Origin: Marivita geojedonensis
GTDB lineage: Bacteria; Pseudomonadota; Alphaproteobacteria; Rhodobacterales; Rhodobacteraceae
Reading direction: 5' to 3'
NCBI RefSeq assembly: GCF_002115805.1
Contig: NZ_JFKC01000001.1
Coordinates: 124,001-188,000 of the forward strand
DNA length: 64,000 nucleotides
This document shows, in pieces, positions 21,221 to 29,547 of this stretch (the first letter of the stretch is position 1; the number at the start of each line of letters is the position of its first letter). The position numbers and the translations under genes were made by a program. The notes under the pieces were generated by a model. That model was not told the DNA's origin. It saw only the letters and a program-made list of their open reading frames with translations, and did no database searches.

Positions 21221-21802
21221 ATGACAAATACCGTACTTCGCATTGACGCATCCGCCCGCCACGATGGTTCTGAAAGCCGCGCCCTGACGCAGCGGATTCT
21301 GGACCGACTTCAGCCAGAACGCGTGATCCATCGCGATCTGGCGAAGGCAATTCCGACAATTGACGGCGATTGGCTTGCTGCCAACTGGACGCCTGAGGAT
21401 CAGCGCACCGAAGCCCAACGCGAAACTCTGGCCCTGTCGGATACTCTGATCGATGAAATCAAAGCCGCAGACACGCTGGTTATCGGCTCACCGATCTACA
21501 ATTTCGGCATTCCGGCCACTCTGAAGGCATGGGTGGACCAGATTGCCCGCGCTGGGATCACTTTCAAGTACACCGAAGCCGGCCCCCAAGGCCTGCTGGC
21601 CGGCAAGCGTGCGATTGTCGCGATCACCTCCGGCGGAACGCAGGTTGGATCCGAGATCGACTTCGCCAGTGGTTATCTGCGCCACGTGCTGGGTTTCGTC
21701 GGCATCACCGATGTGCAGTTCGTGGCTGCGGACCAGTTGATGGTCGATGCTGACGCGTCGCACGCCAAGGCAAACGCAGCGCTCGAAGCCCTTGCTGCCT
21801 GA
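21221..21802 (+). CDS. azoR: FMN-dependent NAD(P)H:quinone/azo reductase
   Basis: The protein has 193 residues from MTNTVLRIDASARHDGSESR, with TGGAGA 5-10 nt upstream. A start 4 codons earlier is also open. The flavodoxin-like fold shows the phosphate-binding SARHDGSESR, the PIYNFGIPATLKAWVDQI segment and the TSGG flavin loop. AzoR enzymes reduce quinones and azo compounds by two-electron transfer, giving electrophile protection. It is divergent from a LysR regulator, its likely controller. Confidence 0.92.
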   Translation: MTNTVLRIDASARHDGSESRALTQRILDRLQPERVIHRDLAKAIPTIDGDWLAANWTPEDQRTEAQRETLALSDTLIDEIKAADTLVIGSPIYNFGIPATLKAWVDQIARAGITFKYTEAGPQGLLAGKRAIVAITSGGTQVGSEIDFASGYLRHVLGFVGITDVQFVAADQLMVDADASHAKANAALEALAA

Positions 21803-21805
21803 GCC

Positions 21806-21840
21806 TTTTTGGCGCGCGGGTTGACTCTGCGCGCCATTTT
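21806..21840 (+). terminator. Terminator after azoR
   Basis: GGCGCGC (21811-21817) pairs with GCGCGCC (21829-21835), followed by ATTTTG and preceded by TTTTT. The 7-bp GC stem with flanking T/A tracts starts 8 bases after the azoR stop and separates it from the ffh leader. Confidence 0.75.
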
Positions 21841-21860
21841 GCCCTAAACGCCTCCCAATT

Positions 21861-21937
21861 CCGGGAAGTCTGACTTTCCGGTCCCTTGGACGCAGTCCGG
21901 GATCGCCCCCCACCAGCGTGTTACGCCCGTGGGGGCG
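21861..21937 (+). ncRNA. Structured leader upstream of ffh: three stacked hairpins
   Basis: Three hairpins follow without gaps. Hairpin 1 is 21861-21881 (8 bp including one G-U pair, loop TCTGA). Hairpin 2 is 21882-21902 (4 bp, a TT bulge, 4 bp, 3-nt loop GCA). Hairpin 3 is 21904-21937 (9 bp with one bulged C, then an inner 4-bp stem GCGT/ACGC), followed by TTT. It ends 71 nt before the ffh ATG and after the azoR terminator. It is either a cis-acting 5' leader or a small RNA with its own terminator; it lacks the SRP RNA core motif, so it is not 4.5S RNA. Confidence 0.6.
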
Positions 21938-22008
21938 TTTGACGTTTGGTATATGCGCCGTTGGCCCTTACATCGGGGGAACACCAGTGGCAAAGGAGGC
22001 GAAAGCCC

Positions 22009-23511
22009 ATGTTTGAAAATCTGTCCGACCGCCTAGGCAGCGTCTTTGATCGGCTGACCAAACAGGGCGCGTTGTCTGAAGACGACGTCAAGACCGCCCT
22101 GCGCGAGGTGCGCGTTGCGCTGCTCGAAGCCGACGTGTCGCTTCCGGTGGCACGCGATTTCATTAAGGCGGTGCAGGAAAAGGCGACCGGGCAGGCCGTC
22201 ACCAAGTCGATCACGCCGGGCCAGCAGGTCGTCAAGATCGTCCATGACGAACTCAAGCACGTCCTGAGCGGCGACGAAGACCCCGGCAAACTCAAGATCG
22301 ACAACCCGCCAGCTCCGATCCTCATGGTCGGTCTGCAGGGGGGCGGCAAGACCACGACAACCGCCAAGATCGCCAAGCGCCTGAAAGAGCGTGAAGGCAA
22401 GCGCGTTCTGATGGCGTCGCTCGACGTGAACCGCCCGGCGGCGATGGAGCAGCTGCAGATTCTCGGCAACCAGATCGGCGTCGACACGCTGCCGATCGTC
22501 AAGGGCGAAGACCCGGTGGCCATCGCCAAGCGCGCCAAAACACAGGCGAGCCTTGGCGGCTACGATGTTTACATGCTCGATACCGCAGGACGTCTGTCCA
22601 TCGACGAAGAGCTGATGGCCCAGGTCGAAGCGGTGCGCGATGTCGCCAACCCGCGAGAGACGCTGCTGGTGGTCGACGGCCTGACCGGTCAGGACGCTGT
22701 CCACACCGCAGAGAACTTTGACGAACGCATCGGCATCACCGGTGTGGTCCTGACCCGAATGGATGGCGACGGGCGCGGCGGTGCGGCGCTGTCGATGCGC
22801 GCCGTGACGGGCAAGCCGATCCGCTTTGTCGGCCTTGGCGAAAAGATGGATGCACTCGAAACCTTCGAGCCGGACCGGATCGCAGGCCGCATCCTTGGCA
22901 TGGGCGACATCGTCGCGCTGGTCGAGAAAGCGCAGCAGACGCTCGAGGTCGAACAGGCCGAGCGCATGATGAAGCGCTTCCAGAAGGGTCAGTTCAACAT
23001 GAACGACCTCAAGATGCAGCTGGAACAGATGATGAAGATGGGCGGCATGGAAGGCATGCTGGCCATGATGCCCGGCGCGCAGAAGATGCAGAAGCAGATG
23101 GGCGAGGCCGGCATCGACGACCGGATGCTGCGCCAGCAGGTCGCGCTGATCAACTCCATGACCAAGAAGGAACGCGCCAACCCGCAGATCCTTCAGGCCA
23201 GCCGCAAGAAGCGTATCGCAGCGGGTGCCGGAATGGAGGTCTCGGACCTGAACAAGCTGCTCAAGATGCAGCGCCAGATGTCCGACATGATGAAGAAGAT
23301 GGGCAAGATGGGCAAAGGCGGCATGCTGAAACAAGCCATGAAAGGCATGTTCGGCAAAGGCGGCGCCAGCCCCGAAGAGATGATGGGCCAGATGGACCCG
23401 AAGGCGCTGGAACAGGCGGCCAAGGCACTTGGCGGCAAAGGCGGTCTGCCCGGAATGGGCGGCGGCATGGGCCTGCCGCCGGGCCTCAGCGGGTTCGGAA
23501 AGAAGAAATAA
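22009..23511 (+). CDS. ffh: Signal recognition particle GTPase Ffh
   Basis: The protein has 500 residues from MFENLSDRLGSVFDRLTKQG, with AAAGGAGGC as ribosome site. It has the N domain, then the G domain with GLQGGGKTTT (P-loop), DTAGR and TRMDGDGRGGAAL. The Met-rich M domain runs from about residue 330 (MMKMGGMEGMLAMMPG), with a Gly-Met tail. With SRP RNA and FtsY it targets nascent membrane proteins. It heads a string of genes leading to rpsP; the structured leader upstream may regulate it. Confidence 0.98.
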   Translation: MFENLSDRLGSVFDRLTKQGALSEDDVKTALREVRVALLEADVSLPVARDFIKAVQEKATGQAVTKSITPGQQVVKIVHDELKHVLSGDEDPGKLKIDNPPAPILMVGLQGGGKTTTTAKIAKRLKEREGKRVLMASLDVNRPAAMEQLQILGNQIGVDTLPIVKGEDPVAIAKRAKTQASLGGYDVYMLDTAGRLSIDEELMAQVEAVRDVANPRETLLVVDGLTGQDAVHTAENFDERIGITGVVLTRMDGDGRGGAALSMRAVTGKPIRFVGLGEKMDALETFEPDRIAGRILGMGDIVALVEKAQQTLEVEQAERMMKRFQKGQFNMNDLKMQLEQMMKMGGMEGMLAMMPGAQKMQKQMGEAGIDDRMLRQQVALINSMTKKERANPQILQASRKKRIAAGAGMEVSDLNKLLKMQRQMSDMMKKMGKMGKGGMLKQAMKGMFGKGGASPEEMMGQMDPKALEQAAKALGGKGGLPGMGGGMGLPPGLSGFGKKK

Positions 23512-23517
23512 CCCCTG

Positions 23518-24054
23518 ATGCGTGAAGCCCCCGTCATAACCACGCCGCGTTTGCGTCTGCGTCCACATCGCATGGACGACATGGAAGCCTTCTGGGCCTT
23601 CTATCAGACGCCGCGTGCCGCCTATGTGGGTGCACCAAAGAACAGGACTCACCTGTTCTACGGGCTGTCGTCCGAGGTGGTCGCGTGGGACTGGATGGGT
23701 CACGGTGCATGGGCCGTCGATACGACCGAGGGCGAGTTTGTCGGTCAGGTGGCGATTACACAACCACCGCATTTCCCCGAGCGCGAAATCGGTTGGACCC
23801 TGTTCGAGCAAGCCGAAGGCAAAGGCTACGCGACCGAAGCGGCAGCTGCTGCGCTGGGCTGGGCATGGGAACAGGGGTTCGAGACCCTCGTCAGCTATAT
23901 CGCTCCTGAAAACACCCGCTCGCGCGCGCCGGCCGAACGGCTGGGCGCGACACACGACGCAGATGCTCTGTTGCCCGACGGCGAAACGCCCGAGGAAACC
24001 GTCGTCTACCGCCACAGCCCGGACAGCGACGGTAGCCCGGAGGCTTACGCATGA
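23518..24054 (+). CDS. GNAT acetyltransferase 1 of 4 (RimJ/RimL-like)
   Basis: The protein has 178 residues. Beta1 ITTPRLRLRPHRMDD and the acetyl-CoA loop EQAEGKGYATEA with SYIAPENTRSRAPAERLGA are typical of the RimJ/RimL N-acetyltransferase group. It starts 6 bp after ffh and overlaps the next GNAT by 4 bp (ATGA). The target amine is unknown; position in a translation operon makes a ribosomal or nascent-chain target worth testing. Confidence 0.85.
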   Translation: MREAPVITTPRLRLRPHRMDDMEAFWAFYQTPRAAYVGAPKNRTHLFYGLSSEVVAWDWMGHGAWAVDTTEGEFVGQVAITQPPHFPEREIGWTLFEQAEGKGYATEAAAAALGWAWEQGFETLVSYIAPENTRSRAPAERLGATHDADALLPDGETPEETVVYRHSPDSDGSPEAYA

Positions 24055-24578
24055 GCCTCACCAACGCACCCGTCCTTGAAACAGACCGCCTCATCCTGCG
24101 CGGCCCCGAAAAGGCCGATGCCGAAGCGGTGATTACGTTCCTGATGGATGAAACGCGGGCCGCAGGCTTTGGCGGGTACACCAACCGCTCGGACTCGTGG
24201 CGCTGGTTCGCCCTGAACGTGGGCCATTGGCACTGGCACGGCTATGGCTACTTCACCATCGAAGACAAGGCGACTGGTAAACCGGCTGGCATCAGCGGCA
24301 TCTGGAACCCGGATGGCTGGCCGGAACCTGAAGTCGGCTGGGTTGTCTTCGACGGTTTCGAAGGCAAAGGCATCGCCTATGAGGCCGCCTCCCGTGCCCG
24401 CCAATGGGCTTACGAAGACCTCGGCTTCACCACACTGACATCAAACATCGTACCGGGCAACACCCGCTCGATCCGCCTCGCTGAACGCATGGGCGCGGTC
24501 TACGAGCGCACCTACGATAACCCGAACATGGGCGAAGACCTGCTGTACCGCCATCCGGGACCGGAGGCGCTGGTATGA
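24051..24578 (+). CDS. GNAT acetyltransferase 2 of 4
   Basis: The protein has 175 residues. VLETDRLILRGPEKADAEA opens beta1 and FEGKGIAYEAASRARQWAYE is the acetyl-CoA loop; NIVPGNTRSIRLAERMGA follows. It is closest in look to copy 3 (both have EGKGIAYEAA). It overlaps both neighbours by ATGA, so it is strictly co-translated. Substrate unknown. Confidence 0.86.
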   Translation: MSLTNAPVLETDRLILRGPEKADAEAVITFLMDETRAAGFGGYTNRSDSWRWFALNVGHWHWHGYGYFTIEDKATGKPAGISGIWNPDGWPEPEVGWVVFDGFEGKGIAYEAASRARQWAYEDLGFTTLTSNIVPGNTRSIRLAERMGAVYERTYDNPNMGEDLLYRHPGPEALV

Positions 24579-25090
24579 GCTTGGATATCCCCGTGATCGA
24601 AACCGAACGGTTGGTTCTGCGCGCACCGGGCATGCAGGATTTCGAGCCGCTTTGCGACTATTACCAAGACCCGCGCAGCCGCTTCAACGGCGGGCCGGCC
24701 GAGCCACTTGATGTGGGTCGGATGCTGATGATCTGCCTTGGTCAATGGCACCTGCGGGGCCACGGGCAATGGCACATCACGCTCAAGGGCGATGACACCT
24801 TTATCGGCTTTGCCGGCATATTTCATCCGATGGATTGGCCGGAACCCGAACTGGGCTACTCCGTGACCGCCGAACACGAAGGCAAAGGCATCGCCTACGA
24901 GGCAGCCACGGCGGCAAGGCAAGCAGCCGCAACGCATCTTGGGCTGACCCATCTGCCCAGCTTCATCGCGCCGGACAATGCACGTTCGCAGGCATTGGCC
25001 CTGCGCATGGGTGCCGTACGCGAACCGGACATCACGCTCCGCGACAAGGTGGCGACAGTCTATCGCCACCCCAAGATGGAGGTGCTCTGA
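24575..25090 (+). CDS. GNAT acetyltransferase 3 of 4
   Basis: The protein has 171 residues. VIETERLVLRAPGMQDFEP starts the fold, HEGKGIAYEAATAARQAAA is the acetyl-CoA loop, and IAPDNARSQALALRMGA the following helix. It overlaps copy 2 by 4 bp and copy 4 by 1 bp (TGATG). Tandem duplication from copy 2 is likely. Substrate unknown. Confidence 0.86.
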   Translation: MSLDIPVIETERLVLRAPGMQDFEPLCDYYQDPRSRFNGGPAEPLDVGRMLMICLGQWHLRGHGQWHITLKGDDTFIGFAGIFHPMDWPEPELGYSVTAEHEGKGIAYEAATAARQAAATHLGLTHLPSFIAPDNARSQALALRMGAVREPDITLRDKVATVYRHPKMEVL

Positions 25091-25695
25091 TGGGCCACCG
25101 TGACATTCCCGTTCTGGAGACCAAGCGCCTGTCCCTGCGTAGCCCTAAGGCCGAGGATTACCCGGACTTCAAGGCAACCTTTGCCTCTTACCGGTCTCGC
25201 TTTATGGGCGGTCCGCTCAATAGCTACGAGGCATGGATGCTATATGCCGCCGAGATCGGACATTGGGAAATCCGCGGTTTCGGAATGTGGATGGTGCACC
25301 TCAAGGATACGGACGAAACCGTCGGCATGGCCGGAGGCTGGTCCCCTGCGAAATGGCCCGAGCGCGAAATCGCCTGGATCATCTGGCCAGACCGCGCAGG
25401 CCATGGCTTTGCACTCGAGGCAACGCACCGCGTGCGCCGTTATTTCTATGACGAGAAAGGCTGGGAGACCGCTGTCAGCTATCTTGACCCCAAGAACCTC
25501 GACAGCATCCGTCTGGCTGAACGCCTTGGAGCCAAGAAAGACCACGACGCACCGACCGTCGATGGCAGCGACGTAGTGTATCGCCATCCATCACCGGACG
25601 CCCTGCGCGGCACGCAGCTCGCGCATGGCATCGACATGGAAATCGCGCATTACCAGGACCCTCTGTTCAAACCGAAAGGCTGGGCCATTGACTGA
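25090..25695 (+). CDS. GNAT acetyltransferase 4 of 4
   Basis: The protein has 201 residues from ATG 25090, overlapping the previous stop by one base. An upstream extension to 24835 in this frame lies inside copy 3 and is rejected. VLETKRLSLRSPKAEDYPD starts the fold; the acetyl-CoA loop DRAGHGFALEATHRVRR has His where the other copies have Lys. It has a C-terminal extension of about 25 residues. The next gene starts 1 bp after its stop or overlaps it. Confidence 0.82.
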   Translation: MGHRDIPVLETKRLSLRSPKAEDYPDFKATFASYRSRFMGGPLNSYEAWMLYAAEIGHWEIRGFGMWMVHLKDTDETVGMAGGWSPAKWPEREIAWIIWPDRAGHGFALEATHRVRRYFYDEKGWETAVSYLDPKNLDSIRLAERLGAKKDHDAPTVDGSDVVYRHPSPDALRGTQLAHGIDMEIAHYQDPLFKPKGWAID

Positions 25696-25696
25696 C

Positions 25697-25996
25697 ATGA
25701 CCACCGATCCCGTGACCCGCGCCGCAGAATTGCTCAAGGGTCACCGCGAAAGCATCGACCGTCTGGATGCGATCCTCGTGTTCACGCTGGCCGAGCGGTT
25801 CAAACACACGCAGGCCGTGGGTGTGCTCAAGGCACAGCACGACCTCCCGCCCTCAGACCCCGCGCGCGAAGCAAATCAGATCGCGCGGCTCGAAGAGCTT
25901 GCGACCCAGGCAGACCTTGATCCTGAGTTCGCCAAGAAATTCCTGAATTTCATCATTCAGGAAGTCATCCAACACCACAAACAAAAGCAATCGTGA
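25697..25996 (+). CDS. Chorismate mutase, AroQ (type II) class
   Basis: The protein has 99 residues from ATG 25697; a TTG at 25688 overlapping the previous gene is the alternative. It is all helical: AELLKGHRESIDRLDAILVF (first helix, with Arg and Asp typical of the active site), LAERFKHTQAVGVLK (the Lys), and the last helix FLNFIIQEVIQHHKQ (Gln). It rearranges chorismate to prephenate for Phe/Tyr synthesis. Its place between acetyltransferases and rpsP is odd for metabolism, but it is a common neighbour order in this group as far as I recall. Confidence 0.85.
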   Translation: MTTDPVTRAAELLKGHRESIDRLDAILVFTLAERFKHTQAVGVLKAQHDLPPSDPAREANQIARLEELATQADLDPEFAKKFLNFIIQEVIQHHKQKQS

Positions 25997-26035
25997 CGGC
26001 CCCGCCCGTCCAAACAGACCCTTAGGAGAATACCA

Positions 26036-26425
26036 ATGGCTATCAAAATTCGTCTCGCCCGTGGCGGTTCCAAGAAGCGCCCGTTCTACCGCATCGTTGC
26101 AGCCGACAGCCGTATGCCGCGCGACGGTCGCTTCATCGAGAAGCTGGGCACCTATAACCCGCTCCTGCCGAAAGACAGCGAAGACCGTGTGAAAATGGAC
26201 GTCGAGCGCATCCAGTACTGGATCAGCCAGGGCGCACAGACCACCGACCGCGTATCGCGCTTCCTCGAAGCAGCTGGCGTTGTCGAAAAGAAAGAGCGCA
26301 ACAACCCGAAGAAAGCCGTCCCGGGCAAAGCCGCTCAGGAACGTGCCGAAGCAAAGGCCGCCAAAGCAGCGGAAGCCGCAGAGGCAGACGCCGCTCCGGC
26401 CGCAGAAGAGGCAACCGCAGAATAA
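26036..26425 (+). CDS. rpsP: 30S ribosomal protein S16
   Basis: The protein has 129 residues. The conserved start [20 protein letters not shown] and [15 protein letters not shown] are clear. An Ala/Glu-rich tail after residue 85 ([20 protein letters not shown]) extends it beyond the 80-90-residue bacterial core, as is common in alphaproteobacteria. TTAGGAG precedes the ATG. Confidence 0.98.
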   Translation: MAIKIRLARGGSKKRPFYRIVAADSRMPRDGRFIEKLGTYNPLLPKDSEDRVKMDVERIQYWISQGAQTTDRVSRFLEAAGVVEKKERNNPKKAVPGKAAQERAEAKAAKAAEAAEADAAPAAEEATAE

Positions 26426-26440
26426 TTGCGAAATGCCTCC

Positions 26441-26469
26441 GCAGATGGCTGGCCCGCCCGGCCATCTGC
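26441..26469 (+). terminator. Stem-loop after rpsP
   Basis: GCAGATGGC (26441-26449) pairs with GCCATCTGC (26461-26469), 9 bp with an 11-nt loop, 16 bases after the rpsP stop. No T-run follows; it could be a partial terminator or a processing site. Confidence 0.5.
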
Positions 26470-26637
26470 ACCTCCCTGCAAGATCGCGGGGCAAAAGACT
26501 CCACTTTCCCCAAATTGTTGCCGCTACATGGTGTCCGCGCGTCATTTCGTGCGACAGTGTGCAGCTTGCTTGACGCTGCTTCCTGACCGCGCCATGTGGT
26601 AGGGTAACCGCATGCAGCCCTACAGGAGCCAAACGCC

Positions 26638-27453
26638 ATGCTCGCCCGCCTCTCCCAGATCACCGGCTTTGTTGTCAGCCTCGCTCTTCCCGCCTTTGCC
26701 GCAGGACCCGAGCAAACCGAAGCCCAGACCGACGTATTGGCCCCAGCTCCGGCCAAACCGCAGCTGATGTTTACTCTGCGCGGCGGCGTGGCATCCACAC
26801 CCGAGTATTTCGGATCGGACGAGAATGTTATCGGCCCTGACCTCGGCTTTTCGTTCAATTACCTGTCGCTGCGCAACGGACGGACATTTGGAAACCTCGA
26901 TCCCTGGGCGGACAGCATGGGACTGACCTTTGGCGGATCGTTCAGGTTCATCCAGGAGCGCACGGCTGACGATTTCGATGAACTGGCCGGCCTCGAAGAC
27001 GTTGATGCCGCAGTCGAACTCGGCGCGTCTGTCCGCTACGGGACCGAGTATTTCGCAGCTTTCGGAGAAGTGCGCAGGGGTTTTGGAGGACATGAGGGCT
27101 GGGTCGGTGAAGTTGGCGCGGACGCCATTCTTCGCCCCACGGACCGTCTGCGCCTGAACATGGGCCCGCGGGTGTTTTTCGGAGATGACGCCTACAGCGA
27201 CACCTATTTCGGCGTAACGGCGGATGAGGCCAGTGCGTCCCTGCCAGCCTATGACCCGGACGGGGGCATGGTCTCTGCCGGTATCGAATTCGGCGCACGC
27301 TACCAGATCAACGATGTCTGGGGCCTCGAAGGTGCCGTGACCTGGGAAAAGTTCACAGACGATGCAGCCGACAGCCCGATCGTGAAACAGGGTTCGGACG
27401 AGCAGTGGGGCGTCCGCTTTGGCGTGACCCGCGTGTTCAGCATCGGTCACTGA
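26638..27453 (+). CDS. MipA/OmpV-family outer-membrane protein
   Basis: The protein has 271 residues with a signal peptide (MLARLSQITGFVVSLALPAFA). The mature part is rich in alternating strands: RGGVASTPEYFGSDENVIGP is the typical MipA opening, and it ends with an aromatic strand WGVRFGVTRVFSIGH. MipA/OmpV proteins are outer-membrane beta barrels; some bind murein-synthesis enzymes. It interrupts the rpsP-rimM order and likely has its own promoter in the 212-bp gap upstream. Confidence 0.85.
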   Translation: MLARLSQITGFVVSLALPAFAAGPEQTEAQTDVLAPAPAKPQLMFTLRGGVASTPEYFGSDENVIGPDLGFSFNYLSLRNGRTFGNLDPWADSMGLTFGGSFRFIQERTADDFDELAGLEDVDAAVELGASVRYGTEYFAAFGEVRRGFGGHEGWVGEVGADAILRPTDRLRLNMGPRVFFGDDAYSDTYFGVTADEASASLPAYDPDGGMVSAGIEFGARYQINDVWGLEGAVTWEKFTDDAADSPIVKQGSDEQWGVRFGVTRVFSIGH

Positions 27454-27528
27454 TCCTTCGCGCGGACAATTGCCTCTTCGCACCGCTCTGGTCTATCCAG
27501 TCGGTCAGAACGACCGGGAGCATGATCG

Positions 27529-28035
27529 GTGAGTGACAAAGTCTGTGTCGGAGCCATTGCCGGAGCCTTTGGGGTCCGCGGTGAAGTGCGTTTGAAAAGC
27601 TTTACCGCAATCCCCGAAGACATCGCCAATTACGCACCTCTTGAAACCGAAGACGGCTCGCGCAGTTTTTCGGTCAAGATCACCAGGCAAATCAAGAATG
27701 GGCTGGCTGCGCGCCTGTCCGGAGTCACCAGCAAAGAAGAGGCCGATGCCTTGCGCGGAATGCAGCTTTTCGTGCCGCGTGACAGACTGCCATCCTTGCC
27801 GGACGACGAATTCTACCACGCCGACCTCATCGGATTGGAAGTCACGGATACCGGGGGCGCGCTGCTGGGCAAGGTGATGGCCGTCATCAATAATGGAGCA
27901 GATGATCTGCTCGAGCTCCGGGCACCGGGACAGAAACAAACGGTGCTGCTGCCGTTCACCAAAGCTGTCGTACCTACGGTCGACCTTGCACAGGGGCGGA
28001 TCGTGGCGGACCCGCCCGAGGGACTGTTTTCGTGA
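27529..28035 (+). CDS. rimM: 16S rRNA processing protein RimM
   Basis: The protein has 168 residues from GTG 27529 ([20 protein letters not shown]). The N-terminal RimM domain is followed by a PRC-barrel ([34 protein letters not shown]). It assists maturation of the 30S head with S19. It overlaps the sulfotransferase-like gene by GTGA. Confidence 0.97.
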   Translation: MSDKVCVGAIAGAFGVRGEVRLKSFTAIPEDIANYAPLETEDGSRSFSVKITRQIKNGLAARLSGVTSKEEADALRGMQLFVPRDRLPSLPDDEFYHADLIGLEVTDTGGALLGKVMAVINNGADDLLELRAPGQKQTVLLPFTKAVVPTVDLAQGRIVADPPEGLFS

Positions 28036-28832
28036 CGACCCAGATCGTCATTCACGCGGGCTTCCACAAAACGGGAACGACCAGCGTGCAAAGCATGCTG
28101 CGTGAAAATGCGACAGTTCTGGAGACCCATCTGCGGGTCTTTCTCAAGGAGGCTTTCGAAGATCTGACAACAAGCGCGCGCGCTTTTTCGATTGAGCCAA
28201 GAGAAAAGACGCTTCGTCAGGTCGCTGAGGCCGCCAATGCCTTTTTCGGGACGCTCGACCGGACCGACCCACGACCGATCCTGATGTCGTCGGAAGATCT
28301 TTCCGGCCATATGCCGGGGCGACATGGGCTCGAGTGTTATGACAGCGCGGGACTGGTCATGCGCTGCCTGAGCGAGGCGGCAGCGCACCACTTTGGCAGG
28401 AACTTGGATCTGGTATTCTATTTCTCGACACGTGATCGGGAGCCTTGGCTGCGCAGCACTTGGTGGCAGAACCTACGCAGCACACGGTTGACGCAGGATT
28501 TCCAAACCTACAGCGCACAGTTCGATGATGCCCGCGGGCTCGAGGACATTCTGACCGAGGTTGCGGAAGACGTCGGACTGGCGCGCGTGACGTCACACCG
28601 CCTGGAAGATGCGGAAACACTTCCACTTGGTCCGCTGTCTCCGCTGCTGGCCCTTTTCGACCTGCCGGACCTCGACCTTTCATCGCTTCAACTTCTGCCG
28701 CCGGAAAACGTACAGCCCAATGTTGGCATCGACGAGGTGTTCCTTGCCCTGAACCGGAGTGCCCTTCCGGAGAAGGATGTTCAGGACGCCAAGCGCACGA
28801 TCCGGAAGATGGCGCGCAGCCTTCAGGTCTGA
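28032..28832 (+). CDS. P-loop sulfotransferase-like protein
   Basis: The protein has 266 residues from GTG 28032, overlapping rimM by 4 bp. [13 protein letters not shown] near the N-terminus is the PAPS 5'-phosphosulfate loop of sulfotransferases, and [15 protein letters not shown] resembles the 3'-phosphate-binding segment (RxxxxxxxS-type region). Acceptor unknown; it has no membrane segment. It is an insertion in the conserved rimM-trmD pair. PAPS would come from sat-cysC. Confidence 0.7.
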   Translation: MTTQIVIHAGFHKTGTTSVQSMLRENATVLETHLRVFLKEAFEDLTTSARAFSIEPREKTLRQVAEAANAFFGTLDRTDPRPILMSSEDLSGHMPGRHGLECYDSAGLVMRCLSEAAAHHFGRNLDLVFYFSTRDREPWLRSTWWQNLRSTRLTQDFQTYSAQFDDARGLEDILTEVAEDVGLARVTSHRLEDAETLPLGPLSPLLALFDLPDLDLSSLQLLPPENVQPNVGIDEVFLALNRSALPEKDVQDAKRTIRKMARSLQV

Positions 28833-28881
28833 GCTGCGCCACATATTTGCCAAAATTTAAGCCTTTTTTCGCCACATTTGA

Positions 28882-28913
28882 GGCAAAATTTTGCCATTTG
28901 CGCCGGTTAACCG
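28882..28913 (+). promoter_or_regulatory. Two perfect palindromes in an AT-rich spacer
   Basis: A 14-bp palindrome (GGCAAAATTTTGCC, 28882-28895) and a 10-bp palindrome (CGGTTAACCG, 28904-28913) lie 8 bp apart, 30-60 bp before the next gene. The spacer is distinctly A+T-rich against its surroundings. They may be protein-binding sites for a promoter here. Confidence 0.45.
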
Positions 28914-28940
28914 TTTTCCAACTGCTCGGGGGAGCATTTG

Positions 28941-29489
28941 GTGAATACTGTGAAACGTCGACTGCTGCTGAGTCTGGCCGCACTCTCGCCGGGTGTGGTC
29001 GTGATAACGTTGCAGGAGCTCGCTGTCTCGATGGCGTTCTTGCTCCTGGGCCTGTTCGGGGCCATTGGGGTCGCGGCCGCTGCCCTCGCTTTGTCGCCTC
29101 AGATGGCGGAAAAAACCATCAACCCGAGCGCGCGGTCTACCACCTACACCTCTTTGCTGACCTCATCAGCCTTGTCCGATATCCGGAAACTAGCCTCGGA
29201 TCTGCTCGTGATCCGGGCTCAACTGCGCAGCCTTCTCTCGCCCGCAAGTCTGCCGCCGGGATTGATGACGCAAGACGATCAGGTCGCAATGGTTCTGTCG
29301 CAGATCATGGCACGCTGGGGCGTAACGGATGTTCTGAGCTTAACGGAAGATCAAACGCTTGAACTTTGGATCGTCGAACGTTTGATGCGCGCGTCCCCGG
29401 CCGAGGCTGGTGCGCTTGCCGGTTATTTCTCTGCACCCAATGCGATGCTGACCATGCGGGACAGCCTTGTTGCTCCAATACCAGCCTGA
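28941..29489 (+). CDS. Hypothetical membrane-anchored protein
   Basis: The protein has 182 residues from GTG 28941, chosen because GGGGGAG sits 6 nt upstream. Two hydrophobic helices (LLLSLAALSPGVVVITLQEL and AVSMAFLLLGLFGAIGVAAA) are followed by a soluble helical domain of about 125 residues. I do not recognise the family. It sits between the sulfotransferase-like gene and trmD. Confidence 0.65.
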   Translation: MNTVKRRLLLSLAALSPGVVVITLQELAVSMAFLLLGLFGAIGVAAAALALSPQMAEKTINPSARSTTYTSLLTSSALSDIRKLASDLLVIRAQLRSLLSPASLPPGLMTQDDQVAMVLSQIMARWGVTDVLSLTEDQTLELWIVERLMRASPAEAGALAGYFSAPNAMLTMRDSLVAPIPA

Positions 29490-29547
29490 ACTGGCAATTC
29501 CCGAGACAAGGCTCTAAAGCCATCGGCGTCATCGAAAGGCAGACCCG

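Noticed and set aside
21841..22008. Possible SRP RNA (ffs) gene before ffh
   Set aside because: The conserved SRP RNA core (GGAAG tetraloop side with AGCA) and the long single helix are missing; three short hairpins are seen instead.
22033..24015. 660-codon minus-strand frame opposite ffh and the first GNAT
   Set aside because: It is fully antisense to well-identified genes; the His/Leu-rich product is a composition artefact.
24835..25089. N-terminal extension of GNAT 4
   Set aside because: This part is out of frame inside GNAT 3; ATG 25090 directly precedes the conserved VLETKRLSLR beta strand.
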